A DNA stretch of 64,000 bases from Paenibacillus sp. AN1007. Its GTDB lineage: Bacteria > Bacillota > Bacilli > Paenibacillales > Paenibacillaceae. The position numbers and the translations under genes were made by a program. The notes below the pieces were generated by a model. It was given only the letters and a program-made list of their open reading frames with translations, was not told where the DNA came from and did no database searches. Below, piece by piece: positions 33,498 through 42,646 of the stretch; positions within the stretch are counted from its first letter, which is position 1; every line of letters starts with the position of its first letter. The stretch lies in assembly GCF_040702995.1 (NCBI RefSeq), contig NZ_CP159992.1:4055501-4119500 (forward strand), written 5' to 3'.

Positions 33498-34622
33498 CTA
33501 TGTGTTATTTTTCACGACCATACGATGTTCAATAATGTTCAGCTCGGGAACGGCTGCTCCATGCAGCTGAGAGATTAGCATATCCACTGCCAATTCCCCC
33601 ATCTGCTTCTCATCCTGCTTAATATGAGTGAAGATGGGTTGACCCAAGTAATCATTCAGGGAGTCGAAACAAACAATCTCGAATTCCTCCAGAGATTTCC
33701 CCATCGAGTGGATGACTTGAGCCAGCATAGTAGCTATTAGAAATTCCGACGCAACAAACGCCTTTACATCAGGGTGTTGTTTCAAAAAATGCTTTATTGT
33801 TTCTTTATCACTTTCAATCGCTGTTCCATTTATGTTTATAGGAAGGGTGCCCTTCAGGTTCGTCAATACATAATCTTTGTTCAAATTCATCCCTTCCTGG
33901 GTGAAAGCAAACGTATATCCGAGCAGCCTTTCCTCCAATGTCGAAGTGTTCTCTTCCGGCGGAGATAAAAAGGCAATTTTTTTATGGCCTTTGCTAATCA
34001 GATGTCGTGTAAGATCCATGGCTGCTTTCTTATTGTCTGTGTATACCGAACAAACCGGAATTCCTTTTAGATATCTATCGGCCAAAACAATCGGAAACCG
34101 ATCTAATACAAGCCGAAGCAGTTCCGAATTATAGTGTTGACCATGAATGGGGGTCACGATTAATCCCTTGATGCCTAGACCGATAAACAAGTCGATCGCA
34201 CGTTTTTCCTCATCCCGATCCCCGCAAGTTCGCTTGATAATGAGTTGATAATCGTGCTCAGCGCTCCGCTTTTCCATCGATCTAAGAAGCTGCAGGCCAA
34301 ACTCGTCAGAAAAATCCGGTATAATAAAACCGATCAACCGTTTATCATCCTCAGGAATCAAGGTCGTTTTTACCTCTGAATAGTGCTTCGGTTCTTGTCC
34401 CCCAATGATACTATCGGCCACGAATGAACCTTTTCCTTGTATTCGTTTGATCACCCCGGAATCGGCCAATTTCTCCAGAGCCTTTTTAGATGTAATACGA
34501 CTGACGCCGAATTGTTCCGCCAACTCTTTTTCAGAAGAGACTCGGTCTCCTTCTTTTAATCGACCTTCTTTGATCTCTTGTACAATATAGACATATATCT
34601 GCTCGTATAAATGCAATTCCAC
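33498..34622 (-). CDS. GntR-type HTH/LacI-type sensor regulator (AraR-like architecture)
   Basis: A 374-residue regulator. Residues 1-70 form a GntR winged helix (RVSSEKELAEQFGVSRITSKKALEKL, then GKGSFV). From about 90 to the end is a LacI/periplasmic-binding fold (GFIIPDFSDEFGLQLLRSME; HKKIAFLSPPEE). This is the architecture of AraR, a sugar-relieved repressor. The start is GTG at 34622 after AGGGTGG. Identical palindromes before this gene and before the transport operon suggest autoregulation and control of the operon; the inducer is probably the transported sugar. Confidence 0.9.
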   Translation of the reverse strand: MELHLYEQIYVYIVQEIKEGRLKEGDRVSSEKELAEQFGVSRITSKKALEKLADSGVIKRIQGKGSFVADSIIGGQEPKHYSEVKTTLIPEDDKRLIGFIIPDFSDEFGLQLLRSMEKRSAEHDYQLIIKRTCGDRDEEKRAIDLFIGLGIKGLIVTPIHGQHYNSELLRLVLDRFPIVLADRYLKGIPVCSVYTDNKKAAMDLTRHLISKGHKKIAFLSPPEENTSTLEERLLGYTFAFTQEGMNLNKDYVLTNLKGTLPININGTAIESDKETIKHFLKQHPDVKAFVASEFLIATMLAQVIHSMGKSLEEFEIVCFDSLNDYLGQPIFTHIKQDEKQMGELAVDMLISQLHGAAVPELNIIEHRMVVKNNT

Positions 34623-34648
34623 AAGACCACCCTGACATCATAATATTA

Positions 34649-34663
34649 ATATACTAAGTATAT
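34649..34663. promoter_or_regulatory. Operator O2, autoregulatory
   Basis: The same 15-bp palindrome ATATACTAAGTATAT as O1, 27 nt upstream of the GTG start, placed to block the regulator's own promoter. The rest of 34664-35046 shows only an imperfect hairpin near 34930-34962. Confidence 0.7.
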
Positions 34664-35046
34664 TACACAAGAAGTCATTCGCAAAGTTAATCAGATATAC
34701 GGCGAACTTCTGTGGGCAATCTACAAGTAACCCCCATTCCTATTCAGCTGAATGGAGATCATTTCTCCGAACTTTCGTGTATCACTTTATGAATTATCAA
34801 TTTAATGTGATATAATTGTTATTTTTTATAAAATTCACCTTTATCAATTTCGTATAGTGACATTTGTATGAAATGCATATGCATCAAACAATCTCGATTT
34901 TAGATAATCTTTAGCATTGCATTACATAGCGTGAATAAGGCCTACTCCGCCCTAATCACGTTTTAGTTATTGGAGGCGACTATTCGACAAAAGATATAAC
35001 ACTGCTTTTCTTTTCATGGGTTGGAACGTAAAGTTAGTGAAATCAT

Positions 35047-35133
35047 ACTATTATAAATGTACAAAAAAACCGTCTCCTTTGGTATGTGGCTGCCAAAACA
35101 CTTCCGCTTTACCAAGGAACGGTCTCTTTTGGT
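35047..35133. repeat. Copy of the 29627-29705 repeat
   Basis: AATGTACAAA.AAACCGTCTCCTT.GGTAT.TGG begins both copies and ACGGT.TCTTTTG ends them. The stem is less perfect here. Confidence 0.7.
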
Positions 35134-35229
35134 TCTATCATTTTAAATAATGGGGCAATGCCTAATCGTTTACGACTGATGGGACAGTCCCCACGAGTTA
35201 GACGTTTCTTATCATCATAAAGCTACTTC

Positions 35230-35391
35230 TTAAGCCAACAATGCCTGTGCGATCTGATCCACAATCCCACTGATCCCGATTAGCCCATAACATCCAATCC
35301 AGGTTGCTGCATCGACGGAGTGGACATATTGCTGCTCACTGGTATCAAGCATTGTCCACACACCATCGCTAATGTAATCCTTCTGCTTAAA
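35230..35391 (-). pseudogene. Fragment of a siderophore-binding/regulator C-terminus
   Basis: A minus-strand frame ends VHSVDAATWIGCYGLIGI, then SGIVDQIAQALL. It matches the last 50 residues of the Btr-like protein at 37012-38733 (VHSVDAATWIGCYGPVGI). No upstream remainder is present, so it is debris of a paralogue. Confidence 0.8.
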
Positions 35392-35493
35392 TACCTCCTG
35401 AATTTGAACATTTCAATATGATTATGTAAACTAGTGACAATACAACTATATGTACATTTATTCCTTGTTTAAAGAAAGCAGAGGTGTCCCTTT

Positions 35494-35814
35494 TTGAGAA
35501 AACCTTTCTTCCTGTTTGTAATCTTAATTATCTCCTCTCTCATGCTTGGAGGCTGTGCCTCAGAAGAGGAAAAGACGATTGTATCCTCCGCCGAGAAGTT
35601 CGCTGCAAATTATGTTCTCGAAAAATACGGGGTAACCGTTCGTTTTACGGATTATAGATTCTCTCCTCCCGATCTAAGCAAGTCGTTAGGCCTCCACGGC
35701 TATATTGAAGGCGATAAGAAAAAGAAGGTATTTGTTTTCGTGAACTACGATCCTTTAAGTATTAAGACTCTATCGCTTCCTGATGGAATATCCAAGAAAT
35801 CAGATTCCAAATAG
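35494..35814 (+). CDS. Small lipoprotein (106 aa)
   Basis: The start is TTG at 35494, six nucleotides after AGAGGTG. The signal peptide ends in LGGC (Cys near residue 21). The mature part is about 85 residues, with YVLEKYGVTVRFTDYRF and a YIEGD..K..VFVFVNYD strand pattern. It is similar in plan and in several motifs to the lipoprotein at 48248-48592, so the two are probably paralogues. The function is unknown. Confidence 0.65.
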   Translation: MRKPFFLFVILIISSLMLGGCASEEEKTIVSSAEKFAANYVLEKYGVTVRFTDYRFSPPDLSKSLGLHGYIEGDKKKKVFVFVNYDPLSIKTLSLPDGISKKSDSK

Positions 35815-35879
35815 AGCGTTGGATTATATTTTTACAACGATCCATCGAACTAAATGCTCTCCTGAAAATATACCTGGAA

Positions 35880-36016
35880 TTATAATGATCCTCTTTTTTC
35901 ATTTTTCTGGATAATTATTCCTTCGGCAGTCACATCTTGCAGCTCCACTTTCGCAAGTTCAAGCGCAGTTGCTATCGTAATCTGTGGAATCTGCCTAAGC
36001 CCTTTCCAATATGTAT
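35880..36016 (-). pseudogene. Coding-like fragment without a start
   Basis: A minus-strand frame reads ITIATALELAKVELQDVTAE and GIIIQKNEKRGSL before TAA. Codon use looks genuine, but no start or upstream part is visible. The parent family is not recognised. Confidence 0.3.
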
Positions 36017-36019
36017 TGT

Positions 36020-36634
36020 CTAGCTTTCGTACAGATTATGTTTCGTTCTAATCCTTTCATACAACTTAAAATTCTTATTTCTATTTACAATCTCCCCGAT
36101 TAACTCTCTCCATTTGTTTTCAATCCACTCAGGACTTTTCCCCTTCAGAAAATCCTCGTCAAATTGACTATCTAAATACTCAAAATCTTGTTTAAGCAAT
36201 CCTATATCCTTAATCAATTGATCTCTCGATTCTCCTTCTAGTGATACCTTATTTGTTAAAATATCATCTTTGATATCTGCTCTTATATAACCATAAATAT
36301 CTCTAAACACATTATAGATTAGATAGGTTGATGATCCTCCATCTTCCCTGAAATCAGAATCAAGAAATACAAATGACTCTTCCCCCACTTTCAAAGATTC
36401 TGTTAGATTGCCTAATGTGAATATAACTGTTTCCTTTGAAGAATTGTCTTCTAAACTTTTAATGACATAATCAAAATTCTGGATTGATAATTTAATCCCG
36501 ATTTGAATTCCATGATTTAGTTTAACCGCATAATCAACTTCTTGATTTTCTTTGTACTCTTTGAATTGATAATTAAAATACATGCTTATGATCAATCCGG
36601 CCATAAGGATAATTATTGCGATATTTTTTCTCAT
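36020..36634 (-). CDS. Membrane-anchored hypothetical protein (204 aa)
   Basis: GAGGTGA precedes the ATG. One N-terminal helix (about residues 4-22) works as anchor or uncleaved signal; the remaining 180 residues are helical, charged and extracytoplasmic by the positive-inside rule. No domain is recognised. The gene is AT-rich. Confidence 0.6.
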   Translation of the reverse strand: MRKNIAIIILMAGLIISMYFNYQFKEYKENQEVDYAVKLNHGIQIGIKLSIQNFDYVIKSLEDNSSKETVIFTLGNLTESLKVGEESFVFLDSDFREDGGSSTYLIYNVFRDIYGYIRADIKDDILTNKVSLEGESRDQLIKDIGLLKQDFEYLDSQFDEDFLKGKSPEWIENKWRELIGEIVNRNKNFKLYERIRTKHNLYES

Positions 36635-36689
36635 TAAATCACCTCGTAATTGTCAACTGAATTCCTATAGTATCTATTATTTTGCATTA

Positions 36690-36915
36690 CTCACTACAAC
36701 ATATTCTATCTCACTCGTGCCTGAACTTCGTAAAAGATAACCCATATTGTTACAATTGTGAAAGTGAATTGGTGAATAAAGGAGATTTATTAATATTATT
36801 AAGCCCTTATACAATCGATTCAATGAACTTTGAATACTAGATATACACTGTGTTATACAAGATGCAAGCAAAAGAACCTTCATTTAACACAAAGGCCCTT
36901 CTTCATCCTTAAGGG
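36690..36915. repeat. Diverged repeat, copy 2 (partner at 26660-26885)
   Basis: It shares ordered islands with copy 1, ending in the CCCTTCTTCATCC block. The minus frame here is interrupted by stops. No intact gene lies between 36635 and 37011. Confidence 0.5.
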
Positions 36916-37011
36916 AATCCGACGGCCATGCGATACAATTGAAACCTATCAACTTTTCAAAAAATGAACGTACTATCTTTCGCTGCAAACGGGTAAAACC
37001 ACCAACTCCCC

Positions 37012-38733
37012 TCATCCCAACAACGCCTGCTCAACCTGATCCACAATCCCATTGATCCCCACCGGCCCATAACAACCAATCCAGGTTGCCGCATCCACCG
37101 AATGAACTCGCTGCTCTTCGCCTTCACCGAGCATTCCCAAAACCCGCTCCTCTGTCGTAGATATCCCATCCTGCATAAGTTCATTACTCAGCAAAAAGTA
37201 GTGACTCGCCTGCACTGCGGGTAATCTCTCAACCGAGATGTGATAGGCCGTGTCGGAGGTATCTGCGACAAACAGCGGAACGGGCAGACCTAGATCGCGA
37301 TACAGCACAGCACCTGTGCGATGAGCCGCAGAATGCACTCGAACGAGCGAATCCAGCGGACGGATCAGAGCCACACTTTTGCCTGCCAATACTGCAGCTA
37401 ATTCCTCAGACAGCAAAGCCGTTCTGCGAAAATAGTCAGCAATAATCTGCTTGGCCTCTGCTCGTTTGCCTGTCAGTTCACCGAACAAGCTTAGAATCGT
37501 CTGCCAGTTTTCATTACGTTTGAACATAAGCACTGGAGCAACCCCACTTAATCGTTCAAGATACTGCTCATGTACCTCGGTGCAGATAATCAGATCCGGG
37601 GCAAGTCGTTCTACCGCAGGCAGATCGGGATATTCATATGTACCTAGTAAATCGGTGTGCTGGAGTCCTGCCCGAAGGGACTGGGGGAACGATAACACGC
37701 CGCTTCCTAATCCGACACTTCCTACCGGGGCCACACCCAGCGCAAGCAAATGATCGGCATACTGCACATCAAGGACAGCGATACGCTGGGGTGTTTCAGT
37801 GACGATGTATTCCCCTTGCATATGGCAGATTACCGGGCCTTGGGCTGATTCATAGGAAGAAGCGGTGCGGTTTTGCAATAAGGCATTCGCATGGTCTGCA
37901 TCCGTTCTCGAAGCGGCCGCATGCCGATAATGCAGCGGTGGGACACCAACATATTTTTTAAACGCCCTGCTGAAATAATACATATCCCGATACCCCAGTT
38001 TATCTGCAATTTCTCCTATGGAAGCATCCGTATGACGCAACATCCGTGAAGCACTTTCCATGCGCAGCTGAATGACATATTCCATCGGTCCGAGCTGCTT
38101 TTCTTGTTTGAAGCGGCGCTGCAGCTGTCTTACGCTGCAGCCCGCAAGGGCAGCCAGCTCTTTAAGCTCCAGGTTCTGACGATAGTGCGACGCAATATAG
38201 GAAGCGACCACATCGACCATGTCGGACTCCGCTCCCCCCTGACCGCGTTCATAGGCCATGATAAGTTCGTAAATCATCCCCTGGAGCAACGCGTTGGCAT
38301 AAAAGCGCTCCAGTCCTTCGCCGCGCCGCCATTTGGCCACGATTTTTTCGGCGTTTTCGATCCATTCCGCGTGGGCTGCCGAGTTCTGCACAAAGGACCT
38401 GCGCAGCGGGTGTTTGCGGTATGAAGGCATAACAACAGAGGCTCCCTCCATGGAAGAAGCCTTGTACTTGATCACAATATAATGAATGTCCTCTGATCTG
38501 GCCGTCAGCGTGTAGGATGATCCCTTCACCGCATGACAGGCAAAAGAAGCTCCAATGTGGCAACCCTCGCCATCCATTGCAAGCTCCCCTTCCCCTCCGT
38601 ATGCCAGCAGCAGCACATTAGAAGTTACATTTGTTTCGTGCAAAACGCTGCCTGTCTGCAAAGTACCGCTATATCCGTCCAGCATCTTGATTGCTGTATC
38701 ACTCCAACCACTTGTCTGTTCCTGCAGCGGCAT
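37012..38733 (-). CDS. Btr-like AraC regulator fused to a siderophore-binding domain
   Basis: A 573-residue fusion. The N-terminal 170 residues are a sensor-like region. An AraC domain follows at about 180-280 (LKELAALAGCSVRQLQRRFK and IGEIADKLGYRDMYYFSRAF). From about 315 to the end is a FeuA/FhuD-like binding domain (RIAVLDVQYADHLLALGVAP). Bacillus Btr has this plan and activates siderophore uptake when it binds iron-bacillibactin in the cytoplasm. The start at 38733 gives AGGAG nine nucleotides upstream. It lies directly downstream of the uptake lipoprotein and reductase genes, its likely targets. Confidence 0.9.
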   Translation of the reverse strand: MPLQEQTSGWSDTAIKMLDGYSGTLQTGSVLHETNVTSNVLLLAYGGEGELAMDGEGCHIGASFACHAVKGSSYTLTARSEDIHYIVIKYKASSMEGASVVMPSYRKHPLRRSFVQNSAAHAEWIENAEKIVAKWRRGEGLERFYANALLQGMIYELIMAYERGQGGAESDMVDVVASYIASHYRQNLELKELAALAGCSVRQLQRRFKQEKQLGPMEYVIQLRMESASRMLRHTDASIGEIADKLGYRDMYYFSRAFKKYVGVPPLHYRHAAASRTDADHANALLQNRTASSYESAQGPVICHMQGEYIVTETPQRIAVLDVQYADHLLALGVAPVGSVGLGSGVLSFPQSLRAGLQHTDLLGTYEYPDLPAVERLAPDLIICTEVHEQYLERLSGVAPVLMFKRNENWQTILSLFGELTGKRAEAKQIIADYFRRTALLSEELAAVLAGKSVALIRPLDSLVRVHSAAHRTGAVLYRDLGLPVPLFVADTSDTAYHISVERLPAVQASHYFLLSNELMQDGISTTEERVLGMLGEGEEQRVHSVDAATWIGCYGPVGINGIVDQVEQALLG

Positions 38734-38778
38734 TTCTCTCATCTCCTGACAATCGCATCGGTATAATCACTGCTGTTG

Positions 38779-39555
38779 TCATTGTAGTTGAGATTCTTTC
38801 TCATTGTCAATTTTCGGACATTTGAGGCAATATTCCCCTGACATCTGATAATAGAAACAGCAGGTGATCCGTTCACTTTTGGCAGCATGTACATTGTCCT
38901 TACACTCGGTAAAACGGGTCAACGGATTCTTCCTCTCACCAAACACCTGCCCGGACGCTACCTGCGTCAGATAGGCGAAGTCCTCTCGAATGATCTTACG
39001 TTCCTGCTCCGTCTCACCTTCATCAGGAGCGAATAGTCGGCCGATCCGCACCATAATATTCTCCCAGAGAATACTCATCGAAAGGGGCGCAATTGCAGCC
39101 AGTGTCTTTAACAAAGGTGTGAGCTGTACCGCAAACATCTCATGGACTGCTTTTTCCCGCCAAACGTGTCTGTCTCCCGTCCATTCCTCAGCCCGAAGCT
39201 CGTTCACCGCTAGATAAGGAAATCGTGTCCCTTCCTCATGTTCTTCGAGTTTCGGATGATAGAGAAAGCTGTTCTCCAGCCGAAAGGTTACATGCTGATG
39301 ATGAAACGTCATCGCAGTCACGAGCGGAGCCGTCCATAGATAGCCAAGTCGCTTGGCTAACATGGAAGCGGCAACCTTCATGTCTGGTGCATCGATATAA
39401 TGTTGAAACCAGCTGATGTACTCTCGGCACGCCTCTTCGTCATGAAGCTCACTCAGCGCAATGCTGCGGACACTATGTTCAGGCGGCTCGCCAAGCAAAA
39501 TCGAATGATCCTCCACCGTCTCTTTCCATACGTCTGTCGAGAGATATCGGCTCAT
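38779..39555 (-). CDS. FhuF-like ferric siderophore reductase
   Basis: A 258-residue protein. The C-terminal cluster CCFYYQMSGEYCLKCPK supplies the C-C-x10-C-x2-C ligand set of the [2Fe-2S] centre in FhuF-type reductases, which release iron from imported hydroxamate siderophores in the cytoplasm. It begins one nucleotide after the stop of the binding-protein gene and has no strong ribosome site of its own, so translation is coupled. A decayed copy of its middle part lies at 43393-43535. Confidence 0.85.
   Translation of the reverse strand: MSRYLSTDVWKETVEDHSILLGEPPEHSVRSIALSELHDEEACREYISWFQHYIDAPDMKVAASMLAKRLGYLWTAPLVTAMTFHHQHVTFRLENSFLYHPKLEEHEEGTRFPYLAVNELRAEEWTGDRHVWREKAVHEMFAVQLTPLLKTLAAIAPLSMSILWENIMVRIGRLFAPDEGETEQERKIIREDFAYLTQVASGQVFGERKNPLTRFTECKDNVHAAKSERITCCFYYQMSGEYCLKCPKIDNEKESQLQ
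38789..38803 (-). promoter_or_regulatory. Weak Fur-box-like palindrome before the Btr-like gene
   Basis: TGAGATTCTTTCTCA is a 7-1-7 palindrome with partial match to TGATAATNATTATCA. It overlaps the last codons of the reductase gene, so it may be coincidental. Confidence 0.3.
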
Positions 39556-39556
39556 G

Positions 39557-40597
39557 TTAGTTCGATCCGAGCAGGGCTTCCGATGCCTGATCTACAATCA
39601 GATTAATCGCAAGCGGTCCGTAATATGCAATCCAAAGTGTGGAGTTTACGTCGTAAGTACGGTTATTTTTCACAGCATCCAAAGACTTCCATACCGGATT
39701 GTTCACCATCGCCTCAGCTTCTGCCGCAAACAATTCGTCTGACAATACAAAGTAACGATCTGCCCCGATCTCAGGCACCTTTTCCATCGATATTTCAACG
39801 GAACCATCTTCATTAATCTCCTGAACCAAAGCAGGCATCTTCAGTCCCAAGTCATTATACAGAATACCGCCAATGCGGTGCTCAATCCCGTGTACACGAA
39901 TGCCTTCTTTTCGTGGACGAATGATTGCCACCGTTTCATCGCCCAGCTTCTCTGACAATTGTGTTTTCAGCCCGGCGATTTTCTCTTCATACGCTGTACG
40001 CACTTTCTCTGCCTCGTCCTGCTTGTCTGTAATCTTAGCAACTGCAGCTAACGTATCCCGCCAGTCTTCGTAGAAATCAAGTACTAAGGTAGGAGCAATT
40101 TTGCTTACGCCCTCATACTGTTTTTCCTGAAAGTCGGTCATGATAATCAAATCCGGGTCGAGCGCTACAATCGCTTCCAGGTTAGGCTCGTCCCGTGTAC
40201 CGAGAACTTCAACGCCACTTGCCTGATCACCCAAGTATTCTGGAAAATCGGTGTTCCCTCCAGCGATAACACTACCTGCTGGTTTCTCGCCAACGGCTAA
40301 CATTTGATCCAAAAACTTAACATCGAGAATTGCAATTCTCTTCGGTTTTTCGTTTAGAGTGATATCACCCTTCATACCCTTGATCGTTACTGGAAAAGCG
40401 CCGTCGGTCTTCGTCTCCGTACTCGCAGGTGTCTCCGCTGATGTTGCGGAAGATGATTTACCGCTATCTGTACCCGTTCCGGTACCGCACGCCGTCAGGA
40501 CTAGAATCAGGGCCAGCATCAAGCCCATGAGTAATCGTGATTTGTGAGCAGCATAACCTTTGCTTCCGGCCGCCTGCTCCTTTGTTCCTTGTTTCAT
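39557..40597 (-). CDS. Iron-siderophore ABC substrate-binding lipoprotein
   Basis: A 346-residue protein from the ATG at 40597, which has AAGGGGGA upstream. The signal peptide ends in LTAC, and the mature domain begins GDITLNEKPKRIAILDVKFL, the standard opening of class III (FhuD/YfiY-like) binding proteins. The body matches the binding domain of the neighbouring Btr-like regulator in several places (WIAYYGPLAINLIVDQASEALL against WIGCYGPVGINGIVDQVEQ). A Fur box lies 28 nt upstream. No permease genes are adjacent. Confidence 0.92.
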   Translation of the reverse strand: MKQGTKEQAAGSKGYAAHKSRLLMGLMLALILVLTACGTGTGTDSGKSSSATSAETPASTETKTDGAFPVTIKGMKGDITLNEKPKRIAILDVKFLDQMLAVGEKPAGSVIAGGNTDFPEYLGDQASGVEVLGTRDEPNLEAIVALDPDLIIMTDFQEKQYEGVSKIAPTLVLDFYEDWRDTLAAVAKITDKQDEAEKVRTAYEEKIAGLKTQLSEKLGDETVAIIRPRKEGIRVHGIEHRIGGILYNDLGLKMPALVQEINEDGSVEISMEKVPEIGADRYFVLSDELFAAEAEAMVNNPVWKSLDAVKNNRTYDVNSTLWIAYYGPLAINLIVDQASEALLGSN

Positions 40598-40624
40598 TTG
40601 TAAATCCCCCTTATGCATACTAGT

Positions 40625-40643
40625 GATAATGATTTTCATTATC
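40625..40643 (-). promoter_or_regulatory. Fur box
   Basis: GATAATGATTTTCATTATC is a perfect 19-bp palindrome fitting the Fur consensus, 28 nt upstream of the binding-protein start. It implies derepression under iron limitation. Confidence 0.88.
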
Positions 40644-40747
40644 GAAACATAAAGAGAGTATAAACGATCTGTGTATCGTGTTACCATGTACTTTTGCGAC
40701 ATTTCAATCGGACTAATGCGACATCATGATTCGTGTTTGTCTATCCA

Positions 40748-41026
40748 CTATGCACCTTTTAATTTCTCAGCAATATAAGCCTGTAGACGGTAAATGTCTG
40801 CAAGAAGTTCTTCTTCCTCCGGTGTATTGCCATACTCCCCCAGCCAGCGTGGTGTGCGGAACTGCCAATCTTCTGTCAGGTATTGCTTCTCATCTCGGTA
40901 CTCTAGAATATGTCCCAGGAAATATTCCAGAGAGCCGAAGGATTGCTTCTGATTATCGTTGATGATGGATTGTGTGTTCTCAATGATAGTATGTAACATT
41001 TGTTGAATATGCTTTTCTGGATTCAT
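40748..41026 (-). CDS. Small hypothetical protein (92 aa)
   Basis: AAGGAG precedes the ATG at 41026. The protein is soluble and helical. It lies 26 nt downstream of the TetR-family gene on the same strand and is probably co-transcribed with it. No family is recognised. Confidence 0.55.
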   Translation of the reverse strand: MNPEKHIQQMLHTIIENTQSIINDNQKQSFGSLEYFLGHILEYRDEKQYLTEDWQFRTPRWLGEYGNTPEEEELLADIYRLQAYIAEKLKGA

Positions 41027-41052
41027 CGTTGATCTCCTTCAAAGGAATATTT

Positions 41053-41631
41053 TTAAGGATTCGTATCCAGATTTCGTTCCAGCATGGCTCCTATACGTTC
41101 AGCCATCACGGAAGGTGGGAGAGGCTTTTCATGCGTAAACCACCATTCCACGACCCCAATGATTGCTCCCCCCACAAACTGAACCTCCACAAGTTGATCT
41201 TTCAATAATTCGGTGTTCTTAGCACCTGAAACGCTCTCGTTCCCATTTTTCCCATTCTGTAATTCATCGATAAAAAAGTCCAGAAACTGCTTACGAAAAA
41301 AAGAACCGCCTTTACTCGCCAGCAATGCGGAGAAAAATAAAAAATGCTTCTCAAAATACTCAAACCACATAAATACCATGTTGTTATAACCCGTGTCCAT
41401 CTCCGTAGATTCACAGATTTCACGCAAATTCTCAATATGCTCTGTGATGAGTTTATTCAGAAGATCGAATTTATCCGTGTAATGAAGATAGATCGTTCTG
41501 CGGCTGACATCCGCTTTGTCTGCAATATCCTGGATCGTAATATGATCAAAATCTTTGTTCATCATCAGTTCAGTAACCGCCGTTTTGATCGCCTCTTGGG
41601 ATTTTCGTATCCTTCGATCCACCTTAACCAC
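41053..41631 (-). CDS. TetR-family transcriptional regulator
   Basis: A 192-residue protein. The N-terminal HTH (HITIQDIADKADVSRRTIYLHYTDKFDLL, about residues 30-58) is typical of TetR/AcrR; the rest is a helical ligand and dimer domain. The start is GTG at 41631 after AAGGGTGA. It is divergent from the NAD(P)-binding protein at 41809, which it probably controls; the 180-nt gap is AT-rich. Confidence 0.9.
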   Translation of the reverse strand: MVKVDRRIRKSQEAIKTAVTELMMNKDFDHITIQDIADKADVSRRTIYLHYTDKFDLLNKLITEHIENLREICESTEMDTGYNNMVFMWFEYFEKHFLFFSALLASKGGSFFRKQFLDFFIDELQNGKNGNESVSGAKNTELLKDQLVEVQFVGGAIIGVVEWWFTHEKPLPPSVMAERIGAMLERNLDTNP

Positions 41632-41808
41632 TTCATATCACCCTTTTTTTTCATTGTTAATACGCATTTCTAAAGCATCTGTGCACAATTGCACGCAATC
41701 CAACTTTTTAGCCATTGTAAGATTTTTATTTATGTATAACATTATACATAAATGATAAATAATACACTACTGTGTACTAATGCGCAGTAAGGAATGGAGT
41801 TTAACCAT

Positions 41809-42510
41809 ATGAAAATTGCAGTCATTGGGGCTACCGGAGGAACGGGAAAAAAAGTGATCGAACGCGCCCTTGCATTAGGGCATGAAGTTATTGCCGTTGC
41901 TCGTCGTCCCGAAGCCATTGCTCCAACAGAAGGACTTACAGTTAGAAAAGGAGATGTGTTCGATTTACCTGTTATGATTCAAGCGATTTCAGGGGCAGAA
42001 GCTGTCATCAGTTGTATAGGCCCCCCTCTCAATGTATCAGCTGCTTCCGCCAAAAAGGGGATGGGTAATCTCAGCGCCTCTTTACTTACAATGAAGGCTA
42101 ATCTCTCACCAGGTACGGTTATGTCTGAGGGAATTCCAAATATCATTGCAGCCTGTCAGCGTTCAGGGGTTCAACGTATTGTGATGCAGAGCGGCATTAA
42201 TTTGAGCGATGGTAGAGAGCTTTCTTATATTCACAGTCTCGCCGTACGTCTGATGCGCCGTATTTTTTGGAAGGCCATTCAGGATAAACATATTGCGGAA
42301 CAAGCGCTCATCCAAAGTGATCTCGAATGGGTCATCATGCGTGCATCCGTGCTTCAGTATGCGGAAGGGAAATTGGATTATACGGCCGGCCCACTCGCCC
42401 GCATCAATCCAATTGCTGCACTTCCTTTCACAGATTGTGCTGATGGGCTGGTACGTGCGGCAGTCAGCCAGTCCGATTGGATCGGGAAAGTCGTGAATAT
42501 AGGGAGATAA
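41809..42510 (+). CDS. NAD(P)-binding oxidoreductase of the atypical SDR group
   Basis: A 233-residue protein starting MKIAVIGATGGTGKKVIERA, the GxxGxxG dinucleotide-binding loop of the NAD(P)H-binding/NmrA-like atypical SDR family (SDR_a5-like). I took the ATG at 41809, nine nucleotides after TGGAG, because the ATG at 41794 sits on the ribosome site. The substrate is unknown; the divergent TetR gene suggests response to a small molecule. Confidence 0.85.
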   Translation: MKIAVIGATGGTGKKVIERALALGHEVIAVARRPEAIAPTEGLTVRKGDVFDLPVMIQAISGAEAVISCIGPPLNVSAASAKKGMGNLSASLLTMKANLSPGTVMSEGIPNIIAACQRSGVQRIVMQSGINLSDGRELSYIHSLAVRLMRRIFWKAIQDKHIAEQALIQSDLEWVIMRASVLQYAEGKLDYTAGPLARINPIAALPFTDCADGLVRAAVSQSDWIGKVVNIGR

Positions 42511-42646
42511 GTCGTTCAGATTGGAGGTTCGTTCAACTTCTTATATACTCTATGTAGGCCTTTGTTTAAAACCAAAGAATCATCGATCCCCCCATAATGA
42601 TGGAGACATCGATTCATATCATCTAACTCTGAGGTGAATCATAAGT

